Below the pieces are notes generated by a model. It did not search any database and had not been told where the DNA came from. It saw nothing but the letters and a program-made list of their open reading frames with translations. This document shows, piece after piece, positions 1-9,820 of a stretch of 47,712 nucleotides of DNA. A program made the position numbers and the translations under genes. This stretch comes from Bacteroidota bacterium (GTDB taxonomy: Bacteria; Bacteroidota; Bacteroidia; Bacteroidales; FEN-979), in contig JAPLDI010000002.1 in NCBI GenBank assembly GCA_026391795.1, positions 1-47,712 on the forward strand, in the 5' to 3' direction. Each line of letters begins with the position of its first letter. The stretch's first letter is position 1.

Positions 1-127
1 AAAGTGCTACTCATTCAAGAATTTTCCCGGCATATCCTGCAGGTGTTCGGTATTCCAGTTCCTACTTGAGTGCCCCTCCATGGTCTTAATTACACTTGCA
101 TATAAATTTCACTCAAAAATCACAGCC

Positions 128-439
128 ATGAAAAATTTTGTAAAAAACTACATCGGAAAAGGAAAGAAAATCGAAGGCCTTGAAATCATTAAGATCAACT
201 TCAAAATCGAAGACCTCGTAAAGTTCTCACACAAATACAAGGATGAAGATTACATCTCCCTTGAAATCGCAAAACTGAAAAGCCCCGACCAATTCGGACA
301 TGACTACACCGCTTATGTAAACCGCCTGGAAGAATCCGAAGTCAACGAACCGGTAAAGCCCACTGAAACTCCCAAAAAGAAACGCAATACTTCAAAGAAG
401 GTTTCCAAAGACACGCCATCAGTAGAAATCCCCTTCTGA
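128..439 (+). CDS. Small basic protein with an SSB-like C-terminal tip
   Basis: A 103-residue protein of unknown function. An in-frame ATG at 80 exists, but the ATG at 128 opens directly into the compact folded-looking part (MKNFVKNYIGKG...), so I prefer it. Residues 1-75 look like one small mixed alpha/beta domain containing FGHDYTAYVNRLEE. From memory, similar short proteins recur in Bacteroidota genomes, but I cannot name the family. The tail is lysine-rich (KKKRNTSKKVSK) and ends SVEIPF. This resembles the D-(I/L)-P-F tip by which single-strand DNA-binding proteins recruit partners, although the preceding linker is basic rather than acidic. A strong terminator follows 24 bases after the stop. 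Function not assigned. Confidence 0.6.
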   Translation: MKNFVKNYIGKGKKIEGLEIIKINFKIEDLVKFSHKYKDEDYISLEIAKLKSPDQFGHDYTAYVNRLEESEVNEPVKPTETPKKKRNTSKKVSKDTPSVEIPF

Positions 440-462
440 TCAAACACAGAAACCCTGAGAAA

Positions 463-488
463 GGCTGCCTTCCGGCAGTCTTTTTTTT
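463..488 (+). terminator. Rho-independent terminator
   Basis: A 7-bp stem (GGCTGCC / GGCAGTC, one G-T wobble) with a TTCC loop is followed by eight T. It sits 24 bases after the stop of the small gene at 128-439. Confidence 0.8.
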
Positions 489-827
489 GTTCGCGAATCA
501 GGCTTTTTTCTTTGAGACCAGGACAAAGAAGAAACCCTGCCAAAAAAGAAATCCCTTCCGGGCAGCTTTTATAAAAAGCAAGCAAAAGCCAACCCACTAT
601 TACTCAAAATTTGTAGCAAAGTTAAACTCGTGAAAATCTTTTTCGCTAAGAGTGACCGCCTTCTGGCACTGTCACCCTTCGGGTTCATTCAGATTTTATT
701 GCATAAAATCATGACCTGAACTCTTGCTTAAAATTTTCACTCCGTTTGTTCCCGGTGGCATAAATTTTTTCTTAAACCCAGGCGAGCCAGATGCCTAAAA
801 AAGTCTGCAGGGCAGCAGCGAAACACA
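489..827. other. Intergenic stretch, no gene seen
   Basis: I see no convincing coding frame here. It contains a small perfect palindrome, GATTTTAT-TGC-ATAAAATC (692-710), which could be an operator or just an AT-rich inverted repeat. Imperfect -7-like matches near 766-774 could drive the gene at 828, but none matches the Bacteroidota consensus fully. Confidence 0.4.
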
Positions 828-1274
828 ATGACAAAGATTACAGCACCAGTACTGAAACCGACCAATGGCGGAGCCTCCAAGGAAGAAAACGCAGTTCTTG
901 CAGCTGCAAAAACGGTTCTCAACCCTGAAGAGACCAAAACCGAAGAGCAGAAGCCTCTCCTGAAGGTTGAACCTGAAAAACCTGTTGTTCCTGCTCCTGA
1001 ACCGGTCAGGGAAATGACCCTGATGGAGAAGATTCTCAAGGTCGAAAACCTCCAGCTGGTCATCGAAAAAAGGGCCAAGCTGGTCCAGACACGCAGCGAA
1101 CTGGAAAGGTTTCAGACCGCATCCAATGATTTCAACTGCTCCATGCGGCTGAACGACTCAGACGGAAATGTCTTCACCACCAGTTTCACCCCTGGCATAA
1201 AGAAAGTCATTGATTTTCTCAGGTCATCATTTGATGCAAGCATCTCTGATGTTGAAGGCAAAATCAAGTTCTGA
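828..1274 (+). CDS. Hypothetical protein with conserved C-terminal segment
   Basis: A 148-residue soluble protein of unknown function. Residues 1-60 are low-complexity and rich in E, K, P and A (probably disordered). Residues 62-95 look like an amphipathic helix (MEKILKVENLQLVIEKRAKL). Residues 100-148 form the best-ordered part and end TPGIKKVIDFLRSSFDASISDVEGKIKF. The last 29 residues, the stop and the following terminator recur almost unchanged as a short ORF at 22850-22960 on the other strand. It is followed directly by a strong terminator and appears to be a single-gene unit. No family recognised. Confidence 0.65.
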   Translation: MTKITAPVLKPTNGGASKEENAVLAAAKTVLNPEETKTEEQKPLLKVEPEKPVVPAPEPVREMTLMEKILKVENLQLVIEKRAKLVQTRSELERFQTASNDFNCSMRLNDSDGNVFTTSFTPGIKKVIDFLRSSFDASISDVEGKIKF

Positions 1275-1298
1275 CCTTCGGTTAAGTCCATGATTAGG

Positions 1299-1329
1299 GC
1301 GTTCAGGCTTAGGCCTGAACGCTTTTTTT
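1299..1329 (+). terminator. Rho-independent terminator, perfect 10-bp stem
   Basis: GCGTTCAGGC-TTAG-GCCTGAACGC followed by seven T, 25 bases after the stop of the 828-1274 gene. A close copy lies at 22801-22832. Confidence 0.9.
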
Positions 1330-1525
1330 ATGGTCGTAAAGACACATTCACCTATTGATATGGTCGATAAAAATCAACTCAAAGCAATCAAATTTTTAGA
1401 TAAATGAAGTCAGTAGTAAGATTAAGTTTTATCGGAGTTATTTAACCGACTGCACCCATTTGTTTTAAGTAATTCTCGATATTTATGGGCTTTATTTAGC
1501 ATCGTTGGATCATAGATTCGTGATC

Positions 1526-1846
1526 TCATTTATGAGAATCATTCCGGGGATGGCTGAGAACCTCTTCCAACTCAGCTTTCCCTTTTTTGGTAAGATATGT
1601 AGTGAAACAGGTAAAGATGCCTTTGAGATAAACCTGTTTCATTTCTTCATAGGATTTACCGGTATCGTAAATTTCAAGGGTGATCACCCAGAAAGTAAAT
1701 TGACTTGTTAATTGGAACACGATCACTTCGAAATTTTCAGGTTGAATAGAAGATTCGTCCAGTGACCAACCTTCTATTAGTAACTTAACCATCTGGAGGA
1801 TTGCCTCACGGTCCTTCCTGAAATTGTCGGCAAGGTGCTTACCCAT
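1526..1846 (-). CDS. Hypothetical protein
   Basis: A 106-residue ORF whose composition looks like a real soluble protein: helical N-terminus (MGKHLADNFRKDREAILQMVKLLIEGW), a hydrophobic central strand (VIVFQLTSQFTFWVITLEIYD), then a helical tail. No family recognised and no diagnostic motif. It stands alone and is divergent from the gene at about 1946. No good -7 box is visible upstream. Confidence 0.45.
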   Translation of the reverse strand: MGKHLADNFRKDREAILQMVKLLIEGWSLDESSIQPENFEVIVFQLTSQFTFWVITLEIYDTGKSYEEMKQVYLKGIFTCFTTYLTKKGKAELEEVLSHPRNDSHK

Positions 1847-1907
1847 TTCATGCTGAGACCTGACAGAAGAGGCTATATTGGCCTAAATTTGATTTAATGC
1901 TATTATG

Positions 1908-1941
1908 TTGAGGAGCAGGGCTAAAGTATTCCTTATCTTTG
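1908..1941 (+). promoter_or_regulatory. Bacteroidota-type promoter
   Basis: TTG (1908-1910), 23-base spacer, TATCTTTG (1934-1941), matching the TTG / TAnnTTTG consensus. It lies only 4 bases upstream of the GTG start of the next ORF, which raises doubts about that start. Confidence 0.55.
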
Positions 1942-1945
1942 TAGT

Positions 1946-2389
1946 GTGTCACATGACAGTCCAAAATACATTGTTGAAGAAAAGAGGCAGGCAATAACTC
2001 CCAAGGCAAGCCAAACCCTGAATCTTGGCAGACGTCGGAAGGAAAAACTGCTCACCCAGATATATGAAGTAGGAATGGTTATAGTTAACTGTTCTTACAA
2101 CTCAATATATGGGGGAGGTATCAGAATCCAGAATTCCACTGTTCTTATGGATAAGACTACTGGCAATCAAAGTAGACTGCTTCAAGCTTTGAACATCACC
2201 ATTGCTCCCGAATGGATGCATGTTCCGCGAAAGACAACAGTACAGTTCACTCTTGTCTTTGCCCCATTGCCCGGATCTTGCGAGATTTTCGACCTAATTG
2301 AAGATATTTCCCACTCAAGTGGGTTCAGAATTCAGGGAATCAAACGAAATAAGCGTGATATATATAATGTGACCATCGATAACCCATAA
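1946..2389 (+). CDS. Hypothetical beta-rich protein (start uncertain)
   Basis: A 147-codon ORF that opens with GTG. The core (residues 45-147) alternates hydrophobic and polar residues as in a beta-sandwich. It carries the run TTVQFTLVFAPLPGSCEIFDLIEDI followed by GFRIQGIKRNKRDIYNVTI. From memory this pattern is shared with other Bacteroidota proteins of unknown function. Residues 1-43 are basic and less ordered. A good promoter -7 box ends 4 bases before the GTG, so the transcript would be nearly leaderless; translation may instead begin at an internal codon such as the ATG at 2075. No signal peptide is visible. Confidence 0.5.
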   Translation: MSHDSPKYIVEEKRQAITPKASQTLNLGRRRKEKLLTQIYEVGMVIVNCSYNSIYGGGIRIQNSTVLMDKTTGNQSRLLQALNITIAPEWMHVPRKTTVQFTLVFAPLPGSCEIFDLIEDISHSSGFRIQGIKRNKRDIYNVTIDNP

Positions 2390-2495
2390 AGACACTCAAA
2401 GCGAACCTTTTAGCGGTTTGGGTTGACTATTTGCAAGGATTAACCGTGTTTTATAGTATTAAAACAAATTTGTCAATAATTAAAACTCTTGGAAA

Positions 2496-2870
2496 ATGGC
2501 CTGCAACACTATATGGTTGGGTAATGGTATCCTGTTCAAATATTCAGGAACCGTGACCAGCCAGGAGGTAGAAAAAACAATGGGTATAATGAGCGGCGAC
2601 AATAGAGTAGACACGCGAACGTATCAGATTTCAGATTTTACAGATGTCACTAATAATCTTATCACTCCAGAAGATGTTAAAGAAATAGGGGACCTGGATA
2701 AATCAACTTCCAGATGGACTTCTAAAAAAATACGAAATGCTGTCATTACGATTGATCAACAGTTTATCCCAATTGTAGAAAAGTACTTCAGGGGATTTGA
2801 GGGGACCGCTTGGGAGTGCAGCATATTCGATAACCTCGAATTGGCATACGAATGGGTCAATAGGGATTAA
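2496..2870 (+). CDS. SpoIIAA/STAS-like small protein (tentative)
   Basis: A 124-residue soluble protein. Its pattern is that of small SpoIIAA-like (STAS/SEC14-fold) proteins: a short N-terminal strand pair (TIWLGNGILFKYSGTVTSQEVEK), a mid strand (RTYQISDFTDVTNN), and an ending with an aromatic-hydrophobic helix (SIFDNLELAYEWVNRD). The last part is the 'F-D-x-x-E-x-A-x-x-W' tail common in that group. A second, broken member of the same general type lies at 19855-20214. The assignment rests on pattern only. No operon partner. Confidence 0.5.
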   Translation: MACNTIWLGNGILFKYSGTVTSQEVEKTMGIMSGDNRVDTRTYQISDFTDVTNNLITPEDVKEIGDLDKSTSRWTSKKIRNAVITIDQQFIPIVEKYFRGFEGTAWECSIFDNLELAYEWVNRD

Positions 2871-2928
2871 AGGGAATTTGATGGGTTAAAAACCATGTAC
2901 GCCAATAAATCGCTGCTGTCTGTCAAGG

Positions 2929-3135
2929 CTATACATGATTTTTTTGTTGATAATGCAGCATTATCTTGTTCGCACTTCGCAATTCATACCGTTCTCTTGT
3001 TTCCGTCTCCTTGCTTTTATCCGAAATATATATTATTGTTTTACCACCATCAAGGACCACGGGATATTTATCTTTAATCGAACCCATCAAAAGTTTTGAT
3101 TCGGCGATTTTTAACCGATTTTGTTCGTTCATCAT
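2929..3135 (-). CDS. Small hypothetical protein
   Basis: A 68-codon ORF with the composition of a genuine soluble protein: a helical start (MMNEQNRLKIAESKLLMGSIKDK), then PVVLDGGKTIIYISDKSKETETRERYELR. The two plus-strand ORFs over the same bases look random by comparison. No family recognised. It lies between the STAS-like gene and the GDH terminator, on the same strand as the GDH block but beyond that block's terminator. Confidence 0.4.
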   Translation of the reverse strand: MMNEQNRLKIAESKLLMGSIKDKYPVVLDGGKTIIYISDKSKETETRERYELRSANKIMLHYQQKNHV

Positions 3136-3258
3136 CCGTTTTTTTTGCAGAACATGACATTTATGAGTTATGACAAATCACTAATTTTTTAGTAAATCCA
3201 ATTTTTTTAAGAAATAACAAGCTAACATTGTTTTTCTAGTGTTCGTCAGCAAGACGAT

Positions 3259-3303
3259 AAAACTTAACCACTTGTAAACTTGTTTTACAAGTGGTTAAGT
3301 TTT
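3259..3303. terminator. Bidirectional hairpin terminator after the GDH block
   Basis: A perfect 20-bp inverted repeat (arms 3259-3278 and 3284-3303, 5-base loop) flanked by A and T runs. It closes the long minus-strand block that ends with the GDH stop at 3323. Confidence 0.85.
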
Positions 3304-3322
3304 AATATTGAAAGTTAAGTTA

Positions 3323-4687
<1,365 letters not shown>

Positions 4688-4738
4688 TTAAATTAATGAT
4701 AGTTGATTTAATTAATGATTGAGTGTTCTAATCGATTC

Positions 4739-6076
4739 TTAGATTATGCCTTGGTCGAGCATGGCGTTGGCAACCTTAAGGAAGCCTGCAACGTTTGCGC
4801 CTTTTACATAGTTTACATAGCCTTCCTTATTTTTACCATATTTCACACAAGCCTCGTGTATACTACACATGATTTGATGCAGCCGTTCATCAACCTCTTT
4901 ACTCGGCCAACTGAGTTTCATGGCATTTTGCGACATTTCAAGTCCGGAAGTAGCCACCCCACCTGCATTGACAGCTTTACCGGGTGCAAACAGGATTTTA
5001 TTCTCCAGGAATTGTTCAATGGCTTCAGGTGTACTTGGCATGTTTGCTCCTTCCGCAACGCATATAACACCGTTCTTTATAAGGTTGAGGGCATCATCCT
5101 TACCCAGTTCGTTCTGGGTTGCACAAGGGAGGGCGATATCGCACTTTACTTCCCATGGACGTTTACCTTGGTGGAACTTAGCACTGGAGAATTCATCGGT
5201 GTAAGGTTTTACGATATCCTGATTGGAGGCTCTCAGTTCAAGCATATACTCAATTTTTTTACCAGAGATGCCATCAGGATCATAGATGTAACCATCAGGA
5301 CCTGAAATGGTAACTACCTTTGCACCGAGTTCGGTTGCTTTTCTAACAGCACCCCACGCAACGTTGCCAAAACCGGAGATGGCTACAACTTTACCCTTAA
5401 AGGATTCACCTTTGGTTGCAAGCATTTCTTTTGCGAAATAAACAGCACCGAAACCGGTTGCTTCCGGCCGCACAAGACTTCCGCCCCAGTTCAGTCCTTT
5501 ACCTGTTAACACACCAGAATTTTCTCGTGCAAGTTTCCGGTACATGCCATACAGAAATCCTATTTCGCGGCCACCAACACCAATATCACCTGCGGGAACA
5601 TCGGTTTCTGGTCCAACCAGTCTCCATAGTTCCAACATGAATGACTGGCAAAAACGCATAATTTCTGCATCTGATTTGCTTTTGGGGTTAAAATCGGACC
5701 CACCCTTTGCACCACCCATGGGGAGTGTGGTAAGACTATTCTTGAAAATCTGTTCGAATCCTAAAAATTTCAGAATGCTTAAGTTCACGCTGGGGTGGAA
5801 GCGCAGGCCCCCCTTATATGGACCGATTGCATTGTTAAACTGAATCCTATAACCCAGGTTTACCTTTACTTTTCCGCTATCGTCAACCCAGCAGACCTTG
5901 AAGGTCAAAATACGATCAGGTTCAACAATCCGGTCGATGATGTTGGCCGATTCAAAATGCGGATTTGCATTGTATATCTCTTCGATTGATTCCAGTACTT
6001 CGCGAACTGCCTGGAGGTACTCGTATTCTCCCGGATGTTTTTTCTCCAGGTCATTCATGATTTTCTCTAAGTTCAT
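4739..6076 (-). CDS. gdh: Glutamate dehydrogenase, NAD-type fingerprint
   Basis: A second full-length hexameric GDH (445 residues), clearly paralogous to its neighbour. Catalytic region LPMGGAKGGSDF (Lys124) and [15 protein letters not shown] are intact. The cofactor pocket reads SGFGNVAWG (234-242) and ISGPDGYIYDPDG (257-269), giving F236, W241, P260, D261. These are the same residues that set NAD specificity in the clostridial enzyme, so a catabolic, NAD-linked role (glutamate to 2-oxoglutarate) is likely. The start lies 37 bases after the ferredoxin-NuoB-like gene with no promoter-like -7 box between, so it may be transcribed with the membrane complex. No terminator separates it from the next GDH. 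Confidence 0.95.
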   Translation of the reverse strand: MNLEKIMNDLEKKHPGEYEYLQAVREVLESIEEIYNANPHFESANIIDRIVEPDRILTFKVCWVDDSGKVKVNLGYRIQFNNAIGPYKGGLRFHPSVNLSILKFLGFEQIFKNSLTTLPMGGAKGGSDFNPKSKSDAEIMRFCQSFMLELWRLVGPETDVPAGDIGVGGREIGFLYGMYRKLARENSGVLTGKGLNWGGSLVRPEATGFGAVYFAKEMLATKGESFKGKVVAISGFGNVAWGAVRKATELGAKVVTISGPDGYIYDPDGISGKKIEYMLELRASNQDIVKPYTDEFSSAKFHQGKRPWEVKCDIALPCATQNELGKDDALNLIKNGVICVAEGANMPSTPEAIEQFLENKILFAPGKAVNAGGVATSGLEMSQNAMKLSWPSKEVDERLHQIMCSIHEACVKYGKNKEGYVNYVKGANVAGFLKVANAMLDQGII

Positions 6077-6113
6077 TTTGATTCTATTAGTATTGATTGA
6101 TGATAACTAAGTG

Positions 6114-6866
6114 TCATTTCATTTTCCGAGTTAAATCCAACAATCCATTTATTATTGTTAGTGGATGAGCAGGATTGCCAGGGATATAAAGGTCAATATA
6201 GTATTTGTCTAAAAAACTCCGGTCAATAGCCGGGCTATCAGCAAAAATTCCCCCGCTGATAGCATCAGTCCCAACCAGTACTATAATTTTTGGATCGGGG
6301 GTGGCGTCATAACAAATCTGAAGTGGCTCGGCCATATTTTTAGTAATCGGACCGGTAATTACAATTCCGTCGGCATGACGCGGAGAAGCTACAAACTCAA
6401 TCCCAAAACGGCTCATATCGAATTGAACATTATTTGCGGCGTTAAGTTCCCACTCGCAACTATTATCACCGCCAGCTGAGACCTGCCTTAATTTGAGTGA
6501 TCTTCTGAATAAGTGGTGTATCTCTTTCCTTACCTTTATGGGGTTAATTGTTACCTGTGCATCATCACCCTCCTTAATTATTAAGCTTTCCCTCTCATTG
6601 GCTGCAATTTTATAATCAGTTGTAAAATTTATTTTTTCCGGAAATTGTTTAGCACACTCCCCGCAGAAGGAACATTTACCCAAATCCAATCTTACCGGAT
6701 TGGCTGATATCGCATTAAGGGGGCAAATATTGACCAAGTCGCTTTCGTTCACCTTTGCATTGTTGATCACAGGTCGACCCCTGAAAATGCCAGGCGCTTT
6801 GGCCACTGTCACGTCAGGAATAAACTGTCTTCCCTGATGGTAAAGTGTTTTGATATGTTCTAGCAT
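6114..6866 (-). CDS. Ferredoxin-NuoB fusion, small subunit of Ehr-like complex
   Basis: A peripheral subunit fusing a HycF/HyfH-like ferredoxin domain (about 1-110) to a NuoB/HyfI-like domain (about 120-250). An upstream ATG (6905) would overlap the large-subunit gene; the ATG at 6866 gives the usual MLEHIKTLYHQG start and 250 residues. In the ferredoxin part only C48 of motif 1 and C65/C68/C71 of motif 2 remain; the fourth position of motif 2 is F75. By standard 2[4Fe-4S] ligand sharing, this is exactly one complete cubane. In the NuoB part the proximal/N2 cluster needs four cysteines. Here they read D134, C137, D201 and N231, so the cluster should be absent. Fold markers remain (FGIEFVASPRHADGIVITGP, SGGIFA). 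It cannot be a normal hydrogenase small subunit. Last gene of the complex. Confidence 0.85.
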   Translation of the reverse strand: MLEHIKTLYHQGRQFIPDVTVAKAPGIFRGRPVINNAKVNESDLVNICPLNAISANPVRLDLGKCSFCGECAKQFPEKINFTTDYKIAANERESLIIKEGDDAQVTINPIKVRKEIHHLFRRSLKLRQVSAGGDNSCEWELNAANNVQFDMSRFGIEFVASPRHADGIVITGPITKNMAEPLQICYDATPDPKIIVLVGTDAISGGIFADSPAIDRSFLDKYYIDLYIPGNPAHPLTIINGLLDLTRKMK

Positions 6867-6886
6867 TTTAAATAAATTTGAGCAGG

Positions 6887-8386
6887 CTATAAATCGTGCC
6901 CGCAATATGATAGGTTAAAACTTTTATTGCAAATCGGGAAATCAGAGATCTCGTTATTCCTCACCGCCATAGCTAATGCCATCCAATTATGGAACGAAGG
7001 GTCTTTCACTTTATACATCACCAGTTCACCCTGGGTATCCGTAACGGCACAATGACAAATTTCACCGCGCCAGCCTTCAACCAATGAAATAGCAAAAGAA
7101 TCTGGTTCAGGTGATCCCAATGGCTCCTTGTCATTATTACACTCCGGAATCCTGTGCATGAGTTCGCGAAGATAATTAATAGACTGAGGGACCTCCTGCT
7201 TGCGTATTTGTAAACGAGAGTATACATCACCGTGATGTTTGATAATAGGAGCATGTTTCAAGCCTTTAAACAAAGCATGCGGATGTGATGAACGGATATC
7301 CCTGCTCAATCCACTGGCACGGGCAGCAATTCCTACTGATCCTATGGATAAGGTATCCGCTAAGGTTACTGTTCCGGTTCGTTCAAAGCGGGACAGGGCG
7401 CTGGGCATTTTAAACAATTCTCTACGTACCTCATCAAAGTCAGGTTCAAATGCATCCAGGACTTCTTTGAGCCGGAATGCCAAAAAGGAAGTAAATGGGT
7501 ATTGGTTACACCCTGGTCTGATCAATCCTTTGGCCAGACGATTTCCACACCATTCCTGCAGGAAATTGATGATCGGCGTCCGCAGACGTCCAAAAACAGC
7601 GCTGCCCAGCTGATATGCCACATCAGTGCATGCAGCGCTTAAGTCGCCGGTATGAATGGCTATTCTCTCCAATTCAAGCGCTATCGTTCGGGAAAAATCA
7701 AGTTCCTCAGGCGCCCTGAAACCACATAAGCTTTCCCAAACGGCAGCAAAGGCTAAGGTATGCCCTACCACATTGTCGCCCGCGATGCTTTCAGCTATTT
7801 GCACCCGTTCAGAAAGCTTCTTCTTGCGGAGAAACAGGGATTCAATACCCCTGTGCTGGTAGCCCAATTGGATTTCAAGATGTAAAATTTGCTCCCCATT
7901 GCAAATAAACCTGAAATGTCCGGGTTCAATCACACCGGCATGTATAGGACCTACGCCCACCTCATGCAATTCTTCGCTCTGAATGGCATAAAATGGGTAG
8001 TTGGCAATTGTTTGCAAAGTATCTGCACGATCATGCCCATATCGCACAGGTTTAAGCCATGGATGTCCCTTAAAGAGAATTCCAAAATTTTCATGAATTT
8101 CACGTTCAAATTTCTCAAAACAGAAAATTTTGGATGACATGGAAGTCAGGATATCAGTGGGTTTTACAAGACAGGACGATATATGAATGTCATGGCTTTG
8201 GTCATTGGCAATGCAACAAATCAACTTTATATTACCACTAACAGGATATCCAAAATAATTTACGCAATGTCTTTCCGACGAATCAGTTATAAAACCGACA
8301 TTCAATTCAAAGAAAGCATCGTATGAATTTTCAGGAATTTGTGAGATCGGGATACATTGATTATTTATAACCGTAGTATATTTCAT
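6887..8386 (-). CDS. NuoCD/HyfG-like large subunit lacking Ni ligands
   Basis: A 499-residue fusion of a NuoC-like N-terminal domain (FEREIHENFGILFKGHP, about 92-109) and a NuoD/HycE-like large subunit (about 120-499), as in hydrogenase-4/formate hydrogenlyase. [NiFe] enzymes need two CxxC pairs. The first (E-R-x-C-G-x-C...H) reads E199-S-I-A202-G-D-N205...H209. The C-terminal DPCxxC region reads SDFPICNKSFNLSYCGHDL, with no CxxC. The Ni-Fe site is therefore missing, as in complex I NuoD and in the Ehr group. Other family markers are kept (GPIHAGVIEPGHFRF, LEIQLGYQHRGIE). It starts 1 base after the HyfF-like gene and should sit on the cytoplasmic face against the NuoH-like subunit. Confidence 0.9.
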   Translation of the reverse strand: MKYTTVINNQCIPISQIPENSYDAFFELNVGFITDSSERHCVNYFGYPVSGNIKLICCIANDQSHDIHISSCLVKPTDILTSMSSKIFCFEKFEREIHENFGILFKGHPWLKPVRYGHDRADTLQTIANYPFYAIQSEELHEVGVGPIHAGVIEPGHFRFICNGEQILHLEIQLGYQHRGIESLFLRKKKLSERVQIAESIAGDNVVGHTLAFAAVWESLCGFRAPEELDFSRTIALELERIAIHTGDLSAACTDVAYQLGSAVFGRLRTPIINFLQEWCGNRLAKGLIRPGCNQYPFTSFLAFRLKEVLDAFEPDFDEVRRELFKMPSALSRFERTGTVTLADTLSIGSVGIAARASGLSRDIRSSHPHALFKGLKHAPIIKHHGDVYSRLQIRKQEVPQSINYLRELMHRIPECNNDKEPLGSPEPDSFAISLVEGWRGEICHCAVTDTQGELVMYKVKDPSFHNWMALAMAVRNNEISDFPICNKSFNLSYCGHDL

Positions 8387-8387
8387 A

Positions 8388-9815
8388 TTACTTATGTAAA
8401 AGCATTACAGCATCATTAATTAACTGCATGAAGGCATCAGGAGGGTTTAACCCCAGGTAAATTGCGGCAGATAAAAGGACAAATTGGGAGGCAGATTCCC
8501 AGGGATTAATCTTGACAATTTTGCCACCCGGTTCATCGTATGGTAAAAATAACATGGAAAAAATATTTTTCCCCAACGCCCACATGATCATGGTAAGCAA
8601 GATAAGAATCATGACAAATAAAAAAATGTTATGGGATTCAAACAATGATCGGAAAATAAGAAATTCGCTCACAAACATGCCTGATGGGGGCATTGCTGTA
8701 ATACTTACAAATATAAGAAGCATCGCAAGCGCTCCGGTTAAATTTTTACTAAAATAGCCCCCTGTTTTATTGATAATGTACGTGTCAAAAACACGATGGA
8801 TTTGATCAATTTGATAGAAAACACTTGCCTTGACGAAAGAATGCAGTACCATGTGCAAGATTGCAGCAAAATACCCGATTCCACCTGAAGCTAGTCCAAT
8901 AGCAGTTAAACCCATATGTTCAAGACTGGAATAAGCAAACATTCTTTTTAAATGATTCACTTTTATGATATACACTGTTGATACAAAAATCGAAAGGAAA
9001 CCACACAATAGTAAAATCTGGTTCATCCATGGAAGAATGCTGGTATGGGACATTAAAGAGTAAGTTCGAAAAATAGCCACAAACCCTACATTCATAAGGG
9101 TTGTGGAGATGAAGGCACTAATCGGAGGTGGAGCTACGGTATGGGCGTCAACAGCAATCGTATGCATTGGGAACAACCCCATTTTTGTGCTAAATCCGAC
9201 AATCAAAAAAATAAAAGCAAGTTTCAGCCAGAATGTATTGATGTTTTGAAGGTGGCTGGGAATGTCGGAGAAAGAGAGATTGACCGAATTTGCTTCCTGT
9301 AAGGCTTTACTTAAAAAAACAATCCCGACAAATGCAAACGTGATTCCAATAGAGCAAATGAAAACATATTTCCAGGTAGCTTCCAGGGTAAGATGGGTCC
9401 GTTCATGATAAATCAATACGGCTACGCTTAATGTTGTTGCCTCAATGACCACCCACATGACGCCTATCGTAGCAGACAGATAGACACAGGTCATTGCCCC
9501 AATTAGAATAATCAATGCAGCAAAGTAAATACTTTGATTACGGCTATCATCCTTTCTGTGCTGAAGATAAAGGTAGCTATGAAAAATAGTTGTATAACTC
9601 AGGATGGTCAATACGAAAAGAAAAAGAATACCCAGTGAATCATAATAAAAATTTCCACCAAGCTCACTGGTTTTCAAATGGGAAAAGCCATAAAAGGCGA
9701 GCGCTGTCTGTGCCGAGAGAAATATGATTAACAGGAGGATGCGAATAAGATTATTACGATTTACAAGGGTTCCAATCCCAAGAAGCAAAACTATGATCAG
9801 GTAATATCCAAACAT
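8388..9815 (-). CDS. HyfF/NuoN-like antiporter-type membrane subunit
   Basis: A 475-residue multi-pass protein of the Mrp-antiporter/NuoL-M-N family, closest in pattern to hydrogenase-4 HyfF. Seen: the TM5-type glutamate in WVVIEATTLSVAVL; the broken-helix region FPMHTIAVDAHTVAPPPISAF, followed by TLMNVGF (Asn where NuoL has Lys, as I recall for HyfF); HLKRMFAYSSLEHMG; and a TM12-type lysine in HSFVKASVF. It is a probable proton/sodium-translocating module of the complex, embedded in the cytoplasmic membrane. The stop is 1 base from the large subunit, and 5 bases separate it from the HyfE-like gene upstream. Confidence 0.9.
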   Translation of the reverse strand: MFGYYLIIVLLLGIGTLVNRNNLIRILLLIIFLSAQTALAFYGFSHLKTSELGGNFYYDSLGILFLFVLTILSYTTIFHSYLYLQHRKDDSRNQSIYFAALIILIGAMTCVYLSATIGVMWVVIEATTLSVAVLIYHERTHLTLEATWKYVFICSIGITFAFVGIVFLSKALQEANSVNLSFSDIPSHLQNINTFWLKLAFIFLIVGFSTKMGLFPMHTIAVDAHTVAPPPISAFISTTLMNVGFVAIFRTYSLMSHTSILPWMNQILLLCGFLSIFVSTVYIIKVNHLKRMFAYSSLEHMGLTAIGLASGGIGYFAAILHMVLHSFVKASVFYQIDQIHRVFDTYIINKTGGYFSKNLTGALAMLLIFVSITAMPPSGMFVSEFLIFRSLFESHNIFLFVMILILLTMIMWALGKNIFSMLFLPYDEPGGKIVKINPWESASQFVLLSAAIYLGLNPPDAFMQLINDAVMLLHK

Positions 9816-9820
9816 GGAAG

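Noticed and set aside
2895-3157. Plus-strand ORFs at 2895-3077 and 2966-3157
   Set aside because: Random-looking composition. The minus-strand ORF over the same bases looks more protein-like.
1-3200. Prophage or plasmid remnant
   Set aside because: The small genes are of unknown type, but I see no integrase, transposase, capsid or replication protein and no direct-repeat boundary.
6114-8386. Active [NiFe] group 4 hydrogenase or formate hydrogenlyase
   Set aside because: Both Ni-binding CxxC pairs and three of four proximal cluster cysteines are absent. No hydrogenase maturation or formate dehydrogenase genes lie nearby.
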